From NCBI GenBank assembly GCA_900541575.1, contig UQKO01000022.1, positions 1 to 36,274 on the forward strand: DNA of 36,274 bases, written 5' to 3'. The DNA is from an uncultured Prevotella sp. Its GTDB lineage: Bacteria > Bacteroidota > Bacteroidia > Bacteroidales > Bacteroidaceae. A program made the position numbers and the translations under genes. This document shows positions 24,639 through 32,944 of this stretch, one piece after another (positions within the stretch are counted from its first letter, which is position 1; every line of letters begins with the position of its first letter). The notes beneath the pieces are model-generated. The model was not told the origin of the DNA, did no database searches, and worked only from the letters and a program-made list of their open reading frames with translations.

Positions 24639-24990
24639 CTTCATGGTGAGCGAAGTGCAAAAGGAAAGTGCGAAAACTTTTATATTCTGTCTATGAAATG
24701 CCTAGATGTGGGGATTGGTTGGGTAAAGCGTTGCTCCGCTCGCTTCTTGATTCTCTGATGTTGTCGATGTGCTGCTATAAATTCGTTTTTATACATTCGG
24801 AGTTGGCTTCTCCGCTCATAGAATACAAAAGAAACGTGTAGCGTTAGGGTCGTATTTGCTCCTAGTGCTACACGTCTTGTTATATTGGGGGGGAATTAGT
24901 TCGGATGATGGATGTGTGGTATGGGGAAGTGAATTTATATTTCAGAATTTATAGAATCACCCATATAATATATAAATGGAAGGGAGTGGT
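24639..24990. other. Intergenic region between the protease gene and map
   Basis: No gene is seen. The hairpin at 24834-24875 is the only clear structure. The remainder is unremarkable apart from an A/T-rich stretch next to the protease stop. Confidence 0.6.
24834..24875 (-). terminator. Terminator of the mfd / protease unit
   Basis: A 15-pair stem with two G-T pairs (arms ACGTGTAGC and GCTACACGT plus an inner block) is followed on the minus strand by TTTCTTTTG. It lies 116 bases after the protease stop. Confidence 0.6.
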
Positions 24991-27162
24991 TTATTTCACT
25001 ACCATTTTTCTAGAGATGGCCTGACTTGTTGTAGCGACACTAAACACATATACGCCAGGGGTGAGTCCTAACTCCTTAAAACGGAATACGTGTTCTTCGC
25101 CCCGACGCGGCGACTGTAACAGATTGTTACTTACTACCTGGCCATTGGCGGCTACGATTTGGATGCGGGCAAATGATTCATCGTCGTTGAAAAGGAGTTT
25201 CCATGCATTGGCATCGCGCTGAAGCGTGACGGGGGCAGAACTGTTCATCGTTTCGTTGATACCATTCTGCTTCATGCGGATGGCTTCTTTCAAACCTTCG
25301 TAAGCATCAATTTTGCCATACCCCCATGTGGCATCCCAACTGCCTTGAGTTCCCCCCGTAAGATTATCGTGACGCGAAGTCTTTTGCAGAATGCTGATGA
25401 CGTCGGCAGGTGAAAGTTCGGGATTGGCTTCGAGCCAAAGGGCTATTGTACCTGAAACGACAGGTGTGGCCATGGAAGTGCCGCTCATTATGCCATAGTA
25501 GGCAGGGGTGTTGGCAATGAGTACGCGCTGCACGAGTTCCTCGTTGTTGGTACTGAAATTGGATGATTTCTTGCTATAAGCCGAGATGATGGCACCTCCA
25601 GGAGCTGTTACCGTAGGCTTGGGTAGGCTGTTGAGAAACGGCCCTTTGCTTGAGAATGAGCTAATATCGCCTTCGAGACCAGCGGAATAGCCATAGGTAG
25701 AACCATTGAGTGAGGTAAATTTGGTGCGCTCGTTATAGGACGCTACGGCAATGGCGCTCGGCACAGAAGCTGCGCCTTCGCCTACCATATAATTATCGTC
25801 GCCGGCAGTTGTTTGGATGGTTTGCTTCGTGCCGTTTACGGTAAAGCTGAATGTGCCAGCTTCGATGGTGCTAGGATAATTGTCCTGATCTACCCACGCA
25901 TGGAATGTAGCTCCCGCTTTACCTTTTACTTCTATTAGGAGTTTGGCATTGCTGCCCGATGCGCCAGGGATGGCTTTTATGAAATCAGAGAGATAGCCTG
26001 CAAGTTGAACGCATTGGCGCTGATTGTAAGGGTCTATTCCGTTGGATTCTATCAGTTTGCTAGCTTGCAGCGCAGAGGGACGATAAATATTTCCGTTGCG
26101 ATAGATTAACGGGGTGATGGTCAGTTCTTTTAAGCCTGAAGCATTATTGGCCCATATTTCGGCCAGGATGGCTTGGTTGGTATTGGACGAACTAGGCACA
26201 ATGGTGAAGTAGACAGCTTCCTTGTTTTGTTGGAATGTGTAGGTGAAGTGAGCTTTATCTCCTCCATTATTTCCCATAGCACCTACAAGGATGGCTCCTT
26301 TGCCTGCCAATGATTCTAAGTGTTGGTCGAGAGCGGTGCTTCCGTCGTGCGGACCGAGAATGGCTCCAAAACTCATGTTGAGCACCCAAGGCTTGCCTTG
26401 TGATTCTGCATATTTCTTTATGGCTGAGGCTTGGAGCATTACGCTGCTTCCATCGAGATTGGACATCATAGGCAGAATTTCCGCCCCTGTGGCAATGCCG
26501 TAATAATTAGAACCTTCTACGGGACTTCCGGCAGCAATATTGGTTACGTGTGTGGCATGGCCTACTTCGTCGTTAGGGTCTTTGTTGGGTGCTTTGTCGG
26601 TGAGTGTACCTTTGGTAGCATAGGCACCATATTTCTTGCACCGACCGCTAAAAGCGGGGTGGGTGAAGTCGAAGCCCGCATCAATGACACCGACGATTAC
26701 TCCCTTGCCCGTATAAGGGGATTCGAGTCCTTCGCCAGCAATAATCTTGCTCGCACCGATATCGGTACGCACTTTGTCCATTGAGGGATAGAGTTGGCGG
26801 GGGGCATTAACGTAGAGTACGTTGTCGAGCGCCGCAAGAGTGGGGATGAATTGGACGGGGATGGTGGTCACAACGAGTTGTGTGCTAGCTACTTCGGCTT
26901 CGTAGCCTTGAGCTTGCAGGTATTCGGCTGTGGTTTGTGCTGCGCCTACGAGGGTGGTCACGCTGAGGCGAATCATGTCTTTGGCTTTACTGCTTTGGAC
27001 TTGCTTCAAGCGCATGGGTGAATGTCTTTCAGATAGGGCTTGTATGAGGGCATCGAGCGATGAATCCCACTTACGTCCGGTGTTGTATACTTTTATTTCT
27101 TGAGCAGAAGTTGTCAGCGTCGTCAGAAGGGCTAATCCTGTCAGGAATGTATGCTTGTTCAT
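24991..27162 (-). CDS. Subtilisin-like serine protease (S8) with type IX sorting domain
   Basis: A 723-residue secreted protease. A signal peptide (to about A20) and a prodomain-like part (about 21-130) precede the S8 catalytic domain. The triad is D161 in VIDAGFDFTHP, H202 in VGHATHV and S563 in SGTSMATP, with the oxyanion Asn in GAMGNNGG near 298. A roughly 200-residue insert between His and Ser suggests an additional beta domain. The C-terminus (about 640-723, ending GVYVFSVATTSQAISRKMVV K) fits the type A sorting domain of the type IX secretion system, so the enzyme should be exported across the outer membrane and anchored or released. It follows mfd by 94 bases. Confidence 0.9.
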   Translation of the reverse strand: MNKHTFLTGLALLTTLTTSAQEIKVYNTGRKWDSSLDALIQALSERHSPMRLKQVQSSKAKDMIRLSVTTLVGAAQTTAEYLQAQGYEAEVASTQLVVTTIPVQFIPTLAALDNVLYVNAPRQLYPSMDKVRTDIGASKIIAGEGLESPYTGKGVIVGVIDAGFDFTHPAFSGRCKKYGAYATKGTLTDKAPNKDPNDEVGHATHVTNIAAGSPVEGSNYYGIATGAEILPMMSNLDGSSVMLQASAIKKYAESQGKPWVLNMSFGAILGPHDGSTALDQHLESLAGKGAILVGAMGNNGGDKAHFTYTFQQNKEAVYFTIVPSSSNTNQAILAEIWANNASGLKELTITPLIYRNGNIYRPSALQASKLIESNGIDPYNQRQCVQLAGYLSDFIKAIPGASGSNAKLLIEVKGKAGATFHAWVDQDNYPSTIEAGTFSFTVNGTKQTIQTTAGDDNYMVGEGAASVPSAIAVASYNERTKFTSLNGSTYGYSAGLEGDISSFSSKGPFLNSLPKPTVTAPGGAIISAYSKKSSNFSTNNEELVQRVLIANTPAYYGIMSGTSMATPVVSGTIALWLEANPELSPADVISILQKTSRHDNLTGGTQGSWDATWGYGKIDAYEGLKEAIRMKQNGINETMNSSAPVTLQRDANAWKLLFNDDESFARIQIVAANGQVVSNNLLQSPRRGEEHVFRFKELGLTPGVYVFSVATTSQAISRKMVVK

Positions 27163-27256
27163 TGTCTGTTTGATTGATTAGGAAGTCTTGTTCTTGTGTG
27201 AAAAGTGCAGGCATAGTTACGCAAATATTGCAATAATGCCATGATTTGCAGAGGGC

Positions 27257-30200
27257 TTATGCTATATCGTTGGATGAACTCTCACTAGGCGTAAGTATGT
27301 TGTGGAGCACGAGTAACGCACTTTCTACGGTGGGCACATCGTTGATGATCATGCGGCGATGGCCACGTTGTTCGTCGAGTTTGCAGCGGTGGTAGGAGTG
27401 TGTGGCAAAGTTGATGACCTGTTCAAACGTGTCGCTTTGATAGTAAGCACTGTCGGGGTTTGATACGAAATAGAGCGTCATGCGGCGACCTTTGAGTGTG
27501 AGACGTTCGGCACCCAATTTCCTGCCTAGTGCGCGTAGCGGCACAATGCGTAGAAGTTCTTCGCCTTCGGGGGGAAGAGTCCCAAAACGGTCTTCCATGC
27601 GTTGGCGGAATGCGTTGATTTGCTCATCGGAGGCTAGGGAGTCGAGCTCTCGGTAGAGCAACATTCGTTCGGTGGCTCCCGGTACGTAGCTTTCAGGGAA
27701 ATAGGCATGAAGATCGCATTCTACGGTGCAATCGTCGACAAACTTCTCTCCGCTGAGGTGACCCGTTTTCTTGAGTTCTTCTGCATAAAGGTCGGCAAAT
27801 TCGTCGTTTTTCAGTTCAGTTACGGCCTCTGCTAAAATTTTCTGATATGTTTCATATCCGAGGTCGGCAATAAATCCACTTTGCTCTGCACCTAGAAGAT
27901 TCCCCGCGCCGCGGATGTCGAGATCTTGCATGGCGATGTGGATGCCCGAGCCTAAATCGGAGAAGTTTTCGATGGCCTCGAGTCGGCGACGCGATTCGTC
28001 AGGAAGAAGAGCAAGGGGAGGGGCTATCAAGTAGCAGAAAGCCTTGCGTGAGCCACGCCCTACGCGGCCTCGCATTTGATGAAGATCGGAAAGGCCGAAG
28101 TGGTGGGCTGCGTCGATAATGATGGTATTGGCATTGGGTACGTCGATGCCGTTTTCCACGATGGTGGTGGAGATAAGCACGTCGTAGTCGTAGTTGACAA
28201 ATCCCATGATTACTTTCTCGAGTTGATCGGGCGGCATTTGTCCGTGACCTATGGCTATGCGAGCGTCAGGCACGTATTTATGTACAAGATTTTGCAAGTT
28301 GGCTAGTGCTGCCACTCGATTGGTTACGATGTATACTTGCCCATTGCGGCTCATCTCGAAGTTGACAGCGTCGGCTATTACTTCGTGGCTAAAGGTGTGA
28401 ATCTCTGTCTGGATGGGGCGTCGGTTGGGTGGGGGAGTCTGTATTACGCTAAAGTCGCGAGCTCCCATAAGAGAGAATTGAAGTGTGCGTGGAATGGGAG
28501 TGGCCGACATTGTGAGCGTGTCGACATTGACTTTCAACTGACGGAGCTTTTCTTTTACGGCTACGCCAAACTTTTGTTCCTCATCTATAATAAGGAGTCC
28601 AAGGTCGTTCCATTTTACGCTCTTTCCTATCAACTTATGAGTGCCCACCAGAATGTTGATTTTTCCTGCTTCAAGATCTTTCAGTAAGGCTTTGGTTTGT
28701 GCAGTAGAGCGGGCACGCGTAAGATAATCTACTCTGACGGGGAAATCCTTTAGGCGCGAGGCAAACGTCTTGTAATGCTGCAAAGCAAGCACAGTGGTGG
28801 GCACTAGTACGGCCACTTGCTTATTGTCGGCAGCAGCTTTCATGGCAGCACGGATGGCTATCTCAGTCTTGCCAAACCCAACGTCGCCACAGACGAGACG
28901 ATCCATCGGTCGGACGCTTTCCATGTCGTGTTTCACTTCTTGTGTCACTCGGAGTTGGTCGGGGGTGTCTTCATAGGCAAAACCTGCCTCTAGTTCGTGC
29001 TGCATAAAGGAGTCTGGACTGAAAGCAAAACCTTTCTCTTCCTTACGCTGGGAATAGAGCTTGATTAGGTCGCGAGCAATGTCTTTAATTTTCTTCTTGG
29101 TGCGTTCCTTGAGCTTTTCCCATGCTCCTGTGCCAAGATTGCTGATGCGAGGTGGCTCGCCCTCCTTGCCCTTATATTTCGACACTTTGTGGAGCGAATG
29201 AATGGACACGTATACGGCATCATCGTTTTTATACGTGAGCTTTATCATCTCTTGCATTTCGCCGTCAGAACCAGGCATTCTCACTAGTCCGGCAAAGCGT
29301 CCTACACCATGGTCGATGTGTACCACATAGTCGCCAGGCTCAAACTGCATCAATTCTTTGAGAGTAAGGGCCATCTTGGCATCGCGAGCATGGTCGCTTT
29401 TCAGATTATATTTATGAAAACGGTCGAATATCTGATGGTCGGTGAAGCAGCAAATCTTCAAATCAGTGTCAACAAATCCTCCGTGCAGTGTTTTCTCTAT
29501 GGGGGTGAATAGAGGATAGTCTGTGCCCATTTCTTCAAAAATGCTTTGCAGACGATCGGTTTGCTTTAAACTGTCGGCAAGGATATATACGTCGTAGCCG
29601 TCAGCTCTATATTGTCCAAGATTTTGACGGAGTAGGTCAAAATTTTTGTGATAAAGCGGTTGAGGTGATGTGTTAAACTGGATTTCTGTCGCGACTTTTC
29701 CAAGCGGCTGTACGCCCATGCTGATGCGCTGAAGCGAAGCCACTCCGCGCAGAAACGTCTCGCCCTTGATGAGCAATGAATCGCGTTGCAAACGCTCTTT
29801 CTGTTCGGCTTCTTCCATCTCTGAAGTGGCCTCGTGCTCTTGCAATGCTTGTCGGGCAAATCCCTCTTGATAGATGCGCTCAATGGCATCGTGAACGAAA
29901 CTGAGGTCTTTCACCACGAGTAGGGTGTCGTCTGCTAAATAATCGGTGAAGGGAACTAGCGAAACATTGCTCCTGCTTTCTGTGTCGGGGACGATGCTTA
30001 CTTCTTCTTTTTTGTCCTTTGAAAGTTGCGTCTGCACTTCAAATGTGCGGATACTGTCTACGTCGTCGCCAAAGAAGTCGATGCGGAAAGGATATTCTGA
30101 TGCATAGGAATAAACGTCAAGTATGGAGCCACGCACGGCAAACTCTCCAGGTTCGTAGACATAGTCTTTACGAGTAAAACCAATTTCTATCAAACGCTTT

Positions 30201-30691
30201 GTTAGTTCGGGTAAATCGTAGGAATTTCCTATTCGTACCACGAGTGTGCGCTCTTCCATCTGCTTGACGGGAGCTACGCGTTCAGATAAAGCTGCGGGAA
30301 AAGTTACGACAAACAAGGCACCACCCTTTTGTCGTTGAGTAGTGAGCTTGCCCAGTACATCGGTGCGTAGTATCTCATTGGCTGCATCGCGCTGAGCATA
30401 TTTTACCGCACGCCGATAAGTAGAAGGGTAGAATAGCGCTTTTTCATCGCCAAGCATCTGCGTGAGATCATGGTAGAAATACCCAGCCTCCTCTTCATCG
30501 TTGAGCACGAAAAGGAAGGGACGTTGGGTAGGATTCTTGCGCACCGTAAGCGCCGAAAAAATAGTAGGGGCTGCTGATGCTTGCAGTCCTTGTAGGTGTG
30601 TTAGTGTCGTAGATGGGGTCGACAATATATGTGCAAGTGCAGCCACCTGAGGGTGGGCTGCAAACTTCTGTAATAGCTCTGAAAGTTGCAT
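27257..30691 (-). CDS. mfd: Transcription-repair coupling factor Mfd
   Basis: A DNA translocase that removes stalled RNA polymerase and recruits UvrA to transcribed-strand damage. The 1144 residues include the UvrB-like N-terminal region, the RNA polymerase interaction domain (about 470-540, DYVVHIDHGVGRFAGLVRM) and the RecG-like motor. The motor has Walker A CGDVGFGKTE at about 598-606, DEEQ at about 700 and the later motif QMRGRVGRGSRKAF. The C-terminal regulatory domain is also present. Full length, all motifs intact. It is a single large gene with a promoter-like box seven bases before its ATG. Confidence 0.97.
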   Translation of the reverse strand: MQLSELLQKFAAHPQVAALAHILSTPSTTLTHLQGLQASAAPTIFSALTVRKNPTQRPFLFVLNDEEEAGYFYHDLTQMLGDEKALFYPSTYRRAVKYAQRDAANEILRTDVLGKLTTQRQKGGALFVVTFPAALSERVAPVKQMEERTLVVRIGNSYDLPELTKRLIEIGFTRKDYVYEPGEFAVRGSILDVYSYASEYPFRIDFFGDDVDSIRTFEVQTQLSKDKKEEVSIVPDTESRSNVSLVPFTDYLADDTLLVVKDLSFVHDAIERIYQEGFARQALQEHEATSEMEEAEQKERLQRDSLLIKGETFLRGVASLQRISMGVQPLGKVATEIQFNTSPQPLYHKNFDLLRQNLGQYRADGYDVYILADSLKQTDRLQSIFEEMGTDYPLFTPIEKTLHGGFVDTDLKICCFTDHQIFDRFHKYNLKSDHARDAKMALTLKELMQFEPGDYVVHIDHGVGRFAGLVRMPGSDGEMQEMIKLTYKNDDAVYVSIHSLHKVSKYKGKEGEPPRISNLGTGAWEKLKERTKKKIKDIARDLIKLYSQRKEEKGFAFSPDSFMQHELEAGFAYEDTPDQLRVTQEVKHDMESVRPMDRLVCGDVGFGKTEIAIRAAMKAAADNKQVAVLVPTTVLALQHYKTFASRLKDFPVRVDYLTRARSTAQTKALLKDLEAGKINILVGTHKLIGKSVKWNDLGLLIIDEEQKFGVAVKEKLRQLKVNVDTLTMSATPIPRTLQFSLMGARDFSVIQTPPPNRRPIQTEIHTFSHEVIADAVNFEMSRNGQVYIVTNRVAALANLQNLVHKYVPDARIAIGHGQMPPDQLEKVIMGFVNYDYDVLISTTIVENGIDVPNANTIIIDAAHHFGLSDLHQMRGRVGRGSRKAFCYLIAPPLALLPDESRRRLEAIENFSDLGSGIHIAMQDLDIRGAGNLLGAEQSGFIADLGYETYQKILAEAVTELKNDEFADLYAEELKKTGHLSGEKFVDDCTVECDLHAYFPESYVPGATERMLLYRELDSLASDEQINAFRQRMEDRFGTLPPEGEELLRIVPLRALGRKLGAERLTLKGRRMTLYFVSNPDSAYYQSDTFEQVINFATHSYHRCKLDEQRGHRRMIINDVPTVESALLVLHNILTPSESSSNDIA

Positions 30692-30698
30692 AGCAGTG

Positions 30699-30706
30699 CA
30701 AAGTTA
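30699..30706 (-). promoter_or_regulatory. -7 box (TAACTTTG) of mfd
   Basis: Minus-strand TAACTTTG, ending seven bases before the mfd start codon, implying a very short or absent leader. Confidence 0.45.
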
Positions 30707-30901
30707 GTAAATTACAACGTTCTCACCGCTTTTCACTTAGCCCAACTTTCACATCCCTAAAAAACTTTCAATTTTTTATCGCGCAAATTTGTTACTCTAT
30801 ATATTGCAAAAGAAGCAATAAGGGCCTATTTAATATTGCCTTAAGCCACTTACAATCCCCCGATGCAAAATGTAGGACACAAACGTTAATATAAAAAGGC
30901 G

Positions 30902-30909
30902 TAACTTTG
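30902..30909 (+). promoter_or_regulatory. Possible -7 box TAACTTTG
   Basis: Matches TAnnTTTG on the plus strand; no -33 box at the usual distance. Confidence 0.4.
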
Positions 30910-30980
30910 CGCCATGCACGTGAATGTACAACTCAGGAACTTTTTCATAAAAAAAATGATAAGGAGTGAAGGGAAAGTAG

Positions 30981-30988
30981 TACCTTTG
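30981..30988 (+). promoter_or_regulatory. Possible -7 box TACCTTTG of upxY
   Basis: Matches TAnnTTTG on the plus strand, 234 bases before the upxY start; no -33 box at the usual distance. Confidence 0.45.
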
Positions 30989-31143
30989 CAAGGTAGGTAT
31001 TGTTTTATCATGTGAAAACAGTACGTAAAAAGATAAAGACACAAAGCCATTATGAGGTGAAAATGCAGCGCAATCAGCACATTTGATTTGTGAAACATTG
31101 AATCCCATAATTGGACAAACATACACGCAGATAGTATGAATTT

Positions 31144-31212
31144 ATGAACAATGTTATTGTAAAATTGGCATCGTCATCCCAGGTGATGGTAGCCAGCAGT
31201 GACATAAAGTAG
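31144..31212 (+). CDS. Possible 22-residue leader peptide before upxY
   Basis: ATG at 31144 opens MNNVIVKLASSSQVMVASSD, then IK and TAG at 31210-31212. The stop lies ten bases before the upxY ATG, and the upxY ribosome binding site (GGAGAGG) begins two bases after it, so translation of this frame could influence upxY. No family is known to me and the frame may be chance. Confidence 0.3.
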   Translation: MNNVIVKLASSSQVMVASSDIK

Positions 31213-31222
31213 CGGAGAGGTT

Positions 31223-32389
31223 ATGAAGCAGGATTGCACGGTTTCTCAGTCTACAACCGACGAAATTCATTGTTTTCAGATGTCTGAAAACAATGAATTT
31301 CAAGAGGGTACACACGTTTCTGAGCCAGACGAAATGACTGGTTCAGCGATAAAGCAGTGCTCGCAGGTGAACCAGGAAACTGAGACAGAGAAAGAAAACG
31401 AATCCATTCTCGAAGTGCCTCCAAGTAATAACGATAAAGATAACTGCACGTCATGGAGTTATCTTTTTGTACACAACCAAAAAGTAAAGTCGATAGAAGA
31501 ACAGCTGAAGAAAGATAGAGTAACCCATTTCGTGCATAAGACAATAAAATATGTCCCCCGTCATAGGAACAGAGGCGGAATGCGCGAAGTGGAAACCCCT
31601 TCTGTAAGTGGACTGATATTCTTGCAAGGTAACCCAAAAACATTACAGGACTACTTAGATAAAAACATAAAACCATACAAACTCTGTAAAAATTGTAGTA
31701 CAGGAAAGGTTGCCACTATCCCCTGCAACCAAATGGAGCCATTCATGCGTGTGGCAGAAACCGAGCCAGAGCGTCTCCGCTTCCTTCTTCGTCCTTTTGT
31801 TTATTATTCCAAGAACCGCACCCTACTTCGCATCGTGACAGGTGAACGTGCCGGACTTGAAGGCTATGTCATCCGCATAGCCCGAGACCGCAAGCTCGTC
31901 ATGGATGTCGGTGGAATGGCAGTAGCCTTATCAGGTGTACATGCCGAACGTTTTGAGGAAGTAAACAAGAACGAGGCAGACAAAAAAGAGCGAGAGCTGT
32001 TCTACAAACGCAACCTGCATGAGCGCAACGCCTTTATCGATCGTTACTTTCATCAAGTGAAGACCGCCCAAGAGGTGTCAGCTCAGGTAGAAAACATAGA
32101 AATACTCCGTCTTCAGACACTTGCAGATGTAAGAGACAAGAAACTGGATCTGAAAGATGCCTATGACACCTTCTATTTCATGATAGAAGAGATAGGCTAC
32201 TATTATGCACCTTTCATCGACTATTTCAAGGACGAGCTGAGACCCATCTTTGAAGCAGGAAGAACCGTAAAGGAAGAGATAGAGAAAGCTATAAAGATAT
32301 TCAAGAACAGCGACAAAGAACTGCATAATCGCTGCGAAACAGAATTTGAGGCATTGCAAAACAACTACGGCTATCTGTTTGAATTTTGA
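31223..32389 (+). CDS. UpxY-like NusG paralogue (transcription antiterminator)
   Basis: A 388-residue specialised NusG relative. In Bacteroides such UpxY proteins keep RNA polymerase going through the leader of their own polysaccharide operon. Residues about 77-150 form the NGN domain (SWSYLFVHNQKVKSIEEQLK and VSGLIFLQGNP). Residues about 200-245 form the KOW region (LRIVTGERAGLEGYVIRI, GGMAVALSGVHAERFE). Typical UpxY proteins are near 170-200 residues. This one has a 75-residue acidic front and a 140-residue helical tail (from about 250) with charged, coiled-coil-like spacing. A strong GGAGAGG site precedes the ATG. Codons 14-27 are a perfect 40 bp palindrome. No UpxZ gene follows. Confidence 0.85.
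   Translation: MKQDCTVSQSTTDEIHCFQMSENNEFQEGTHVSEPDEMTGSAIKQCSQVNQETETEKENESILEVPPSNNDKDNCTSWSYLFVHNQKVKSIEEQLKKDRVTHFVHKTIKYVPRHRNRGGMREVETPSVSGLIFLQGNPKTLQDYLDKNIKPYKLCKNCSTGKVATIPCNQMEPFMRVAETEPERLRFLLRPFVYYSKNRTLLRIVTGERAGLEGYVIRIARDRKLVMDVGGMAVALSGVHAERFEEVNKNEADKKERELFYKRNLHERNAFIDRYFHQVKTAQEVSAQVENIEILRLQTLADVRDKKLDLKDAYDTFYFMIEEIGYYYAPFIDYFKDELRPIFEAGRTVKEEIEKAIKIFKNSDKELHNRCETEFEALQNNYGYLFEF
31262..31301. repeat. 40 bp perfect palindrome inside upxY
   Basis: GAAATTCATTGTTTTCAGA (31262-31280), two bases, then its exact complement (31283-31301). It encodes EIHCFQMSENNEF and would read almost the same on the other strand. TGAGAACAATGAA at 32775-32787 resembles one arm. Confidence 0.9.
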
Positions 32390-32944
32390 AATTTGAATTG
32401 TCGGCAAAGCCGATTGTGAATTATTCAATTTGGAATTTTGATTTAGGTATTCTCAATTCAACATTGAACAAATCCTAATGCGCAAAGCGCATAATTCAAA
32501 ACTCAACATTCAACAGTTGCAAAGGTTTAATCTTGCGCAAGCGATGTCAAGAGTAAAGGGGAAATTTAACGTAAGCACTCAATTGGTTCTGTGGATATAA
32601 TGTGTAAGCACTCAAATTAGGGCTTAAATTTGGAAGAAGTAACTTCGCTGCTGAATTTAAAACTTCAAATTATGTACAGCAGTGAAGATTTGGAACTTTT
32701 TCGATAAGCCATGAGCAAGCAAGCTTGCTTGAACTTTGCCATGGCGAGAAAAAGTATGAACCTTTTTCGATAAGTGAGAACAATGAAAGCTTGCTTTTAA
32801 ATTGTCGAGCGAAGTATATGTATGACATACTTAATAAACAAGTGAAATTTTTAACATCTCAATATATAGGCACTTGCAAAAGTGCCTATACAAAGGGCTA
32901 TGCCCTAAATTGAGTACTAACGAAAAATTCAAAAATCAAAAAAT
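32390..32944 (+). repeat. Hairpin-rich 555 bp spacer between upxY and ugd
   Basis: No gene is recognised. The spacer holds many short palindromes: TCGGC-aaa-GCCGA (32401-32413), ATGCGC-aaa-GCGCAT (32478-32492), CTTGCGCAAG (32532-32541), CAAGCAAGCTTGCTTG (32716-32731) inside a larger imperfect stem 32695-32755, an 11 bp stem with a four-base loop at 32865-32890, and AGGGC-tat-GCCCT (32894-32906). A 12 bp direct repeat GTAAGCACTCAA occurs at 32571 and 32604. A 62-codon frame (32725-32913) exists but overlaps these palindromes. Confidence 0.7.

Larger units (their letters stand above)
30707..31222 (+). other. Long leader region of the upxY-like gene
   Basis: About 510 bases separate mfd and upxY. 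Two plus-strand -7-like boxes are seen, TAACTTTG at 30902-30909 and TACCTTTG at 30981-30988, so the message would start about 230-310 bases before the gene. Bacteroides upxY genes also have long leaders needed for antitermination. ATTGC and GCAAT near 30804-30819 can form a small hairpin. A 22-codon open frame closes the leader (see 31144). Confidence 0.5.

Noticed and set aside
31251..31676. 141-codon minus-strand frame opposite upxY
   Set aside because: Shadow of upxY; its resemblance to the upxY start comes only from the palindrome.
32725..32913. 62-codon frame in the upxY-ugd spacer
   Set aside because: It overlaps several palindromes and has no family resemblance. It contains the peptide ISENNES, similar to the upxY palindrome, which is better explained by a shared repeat.
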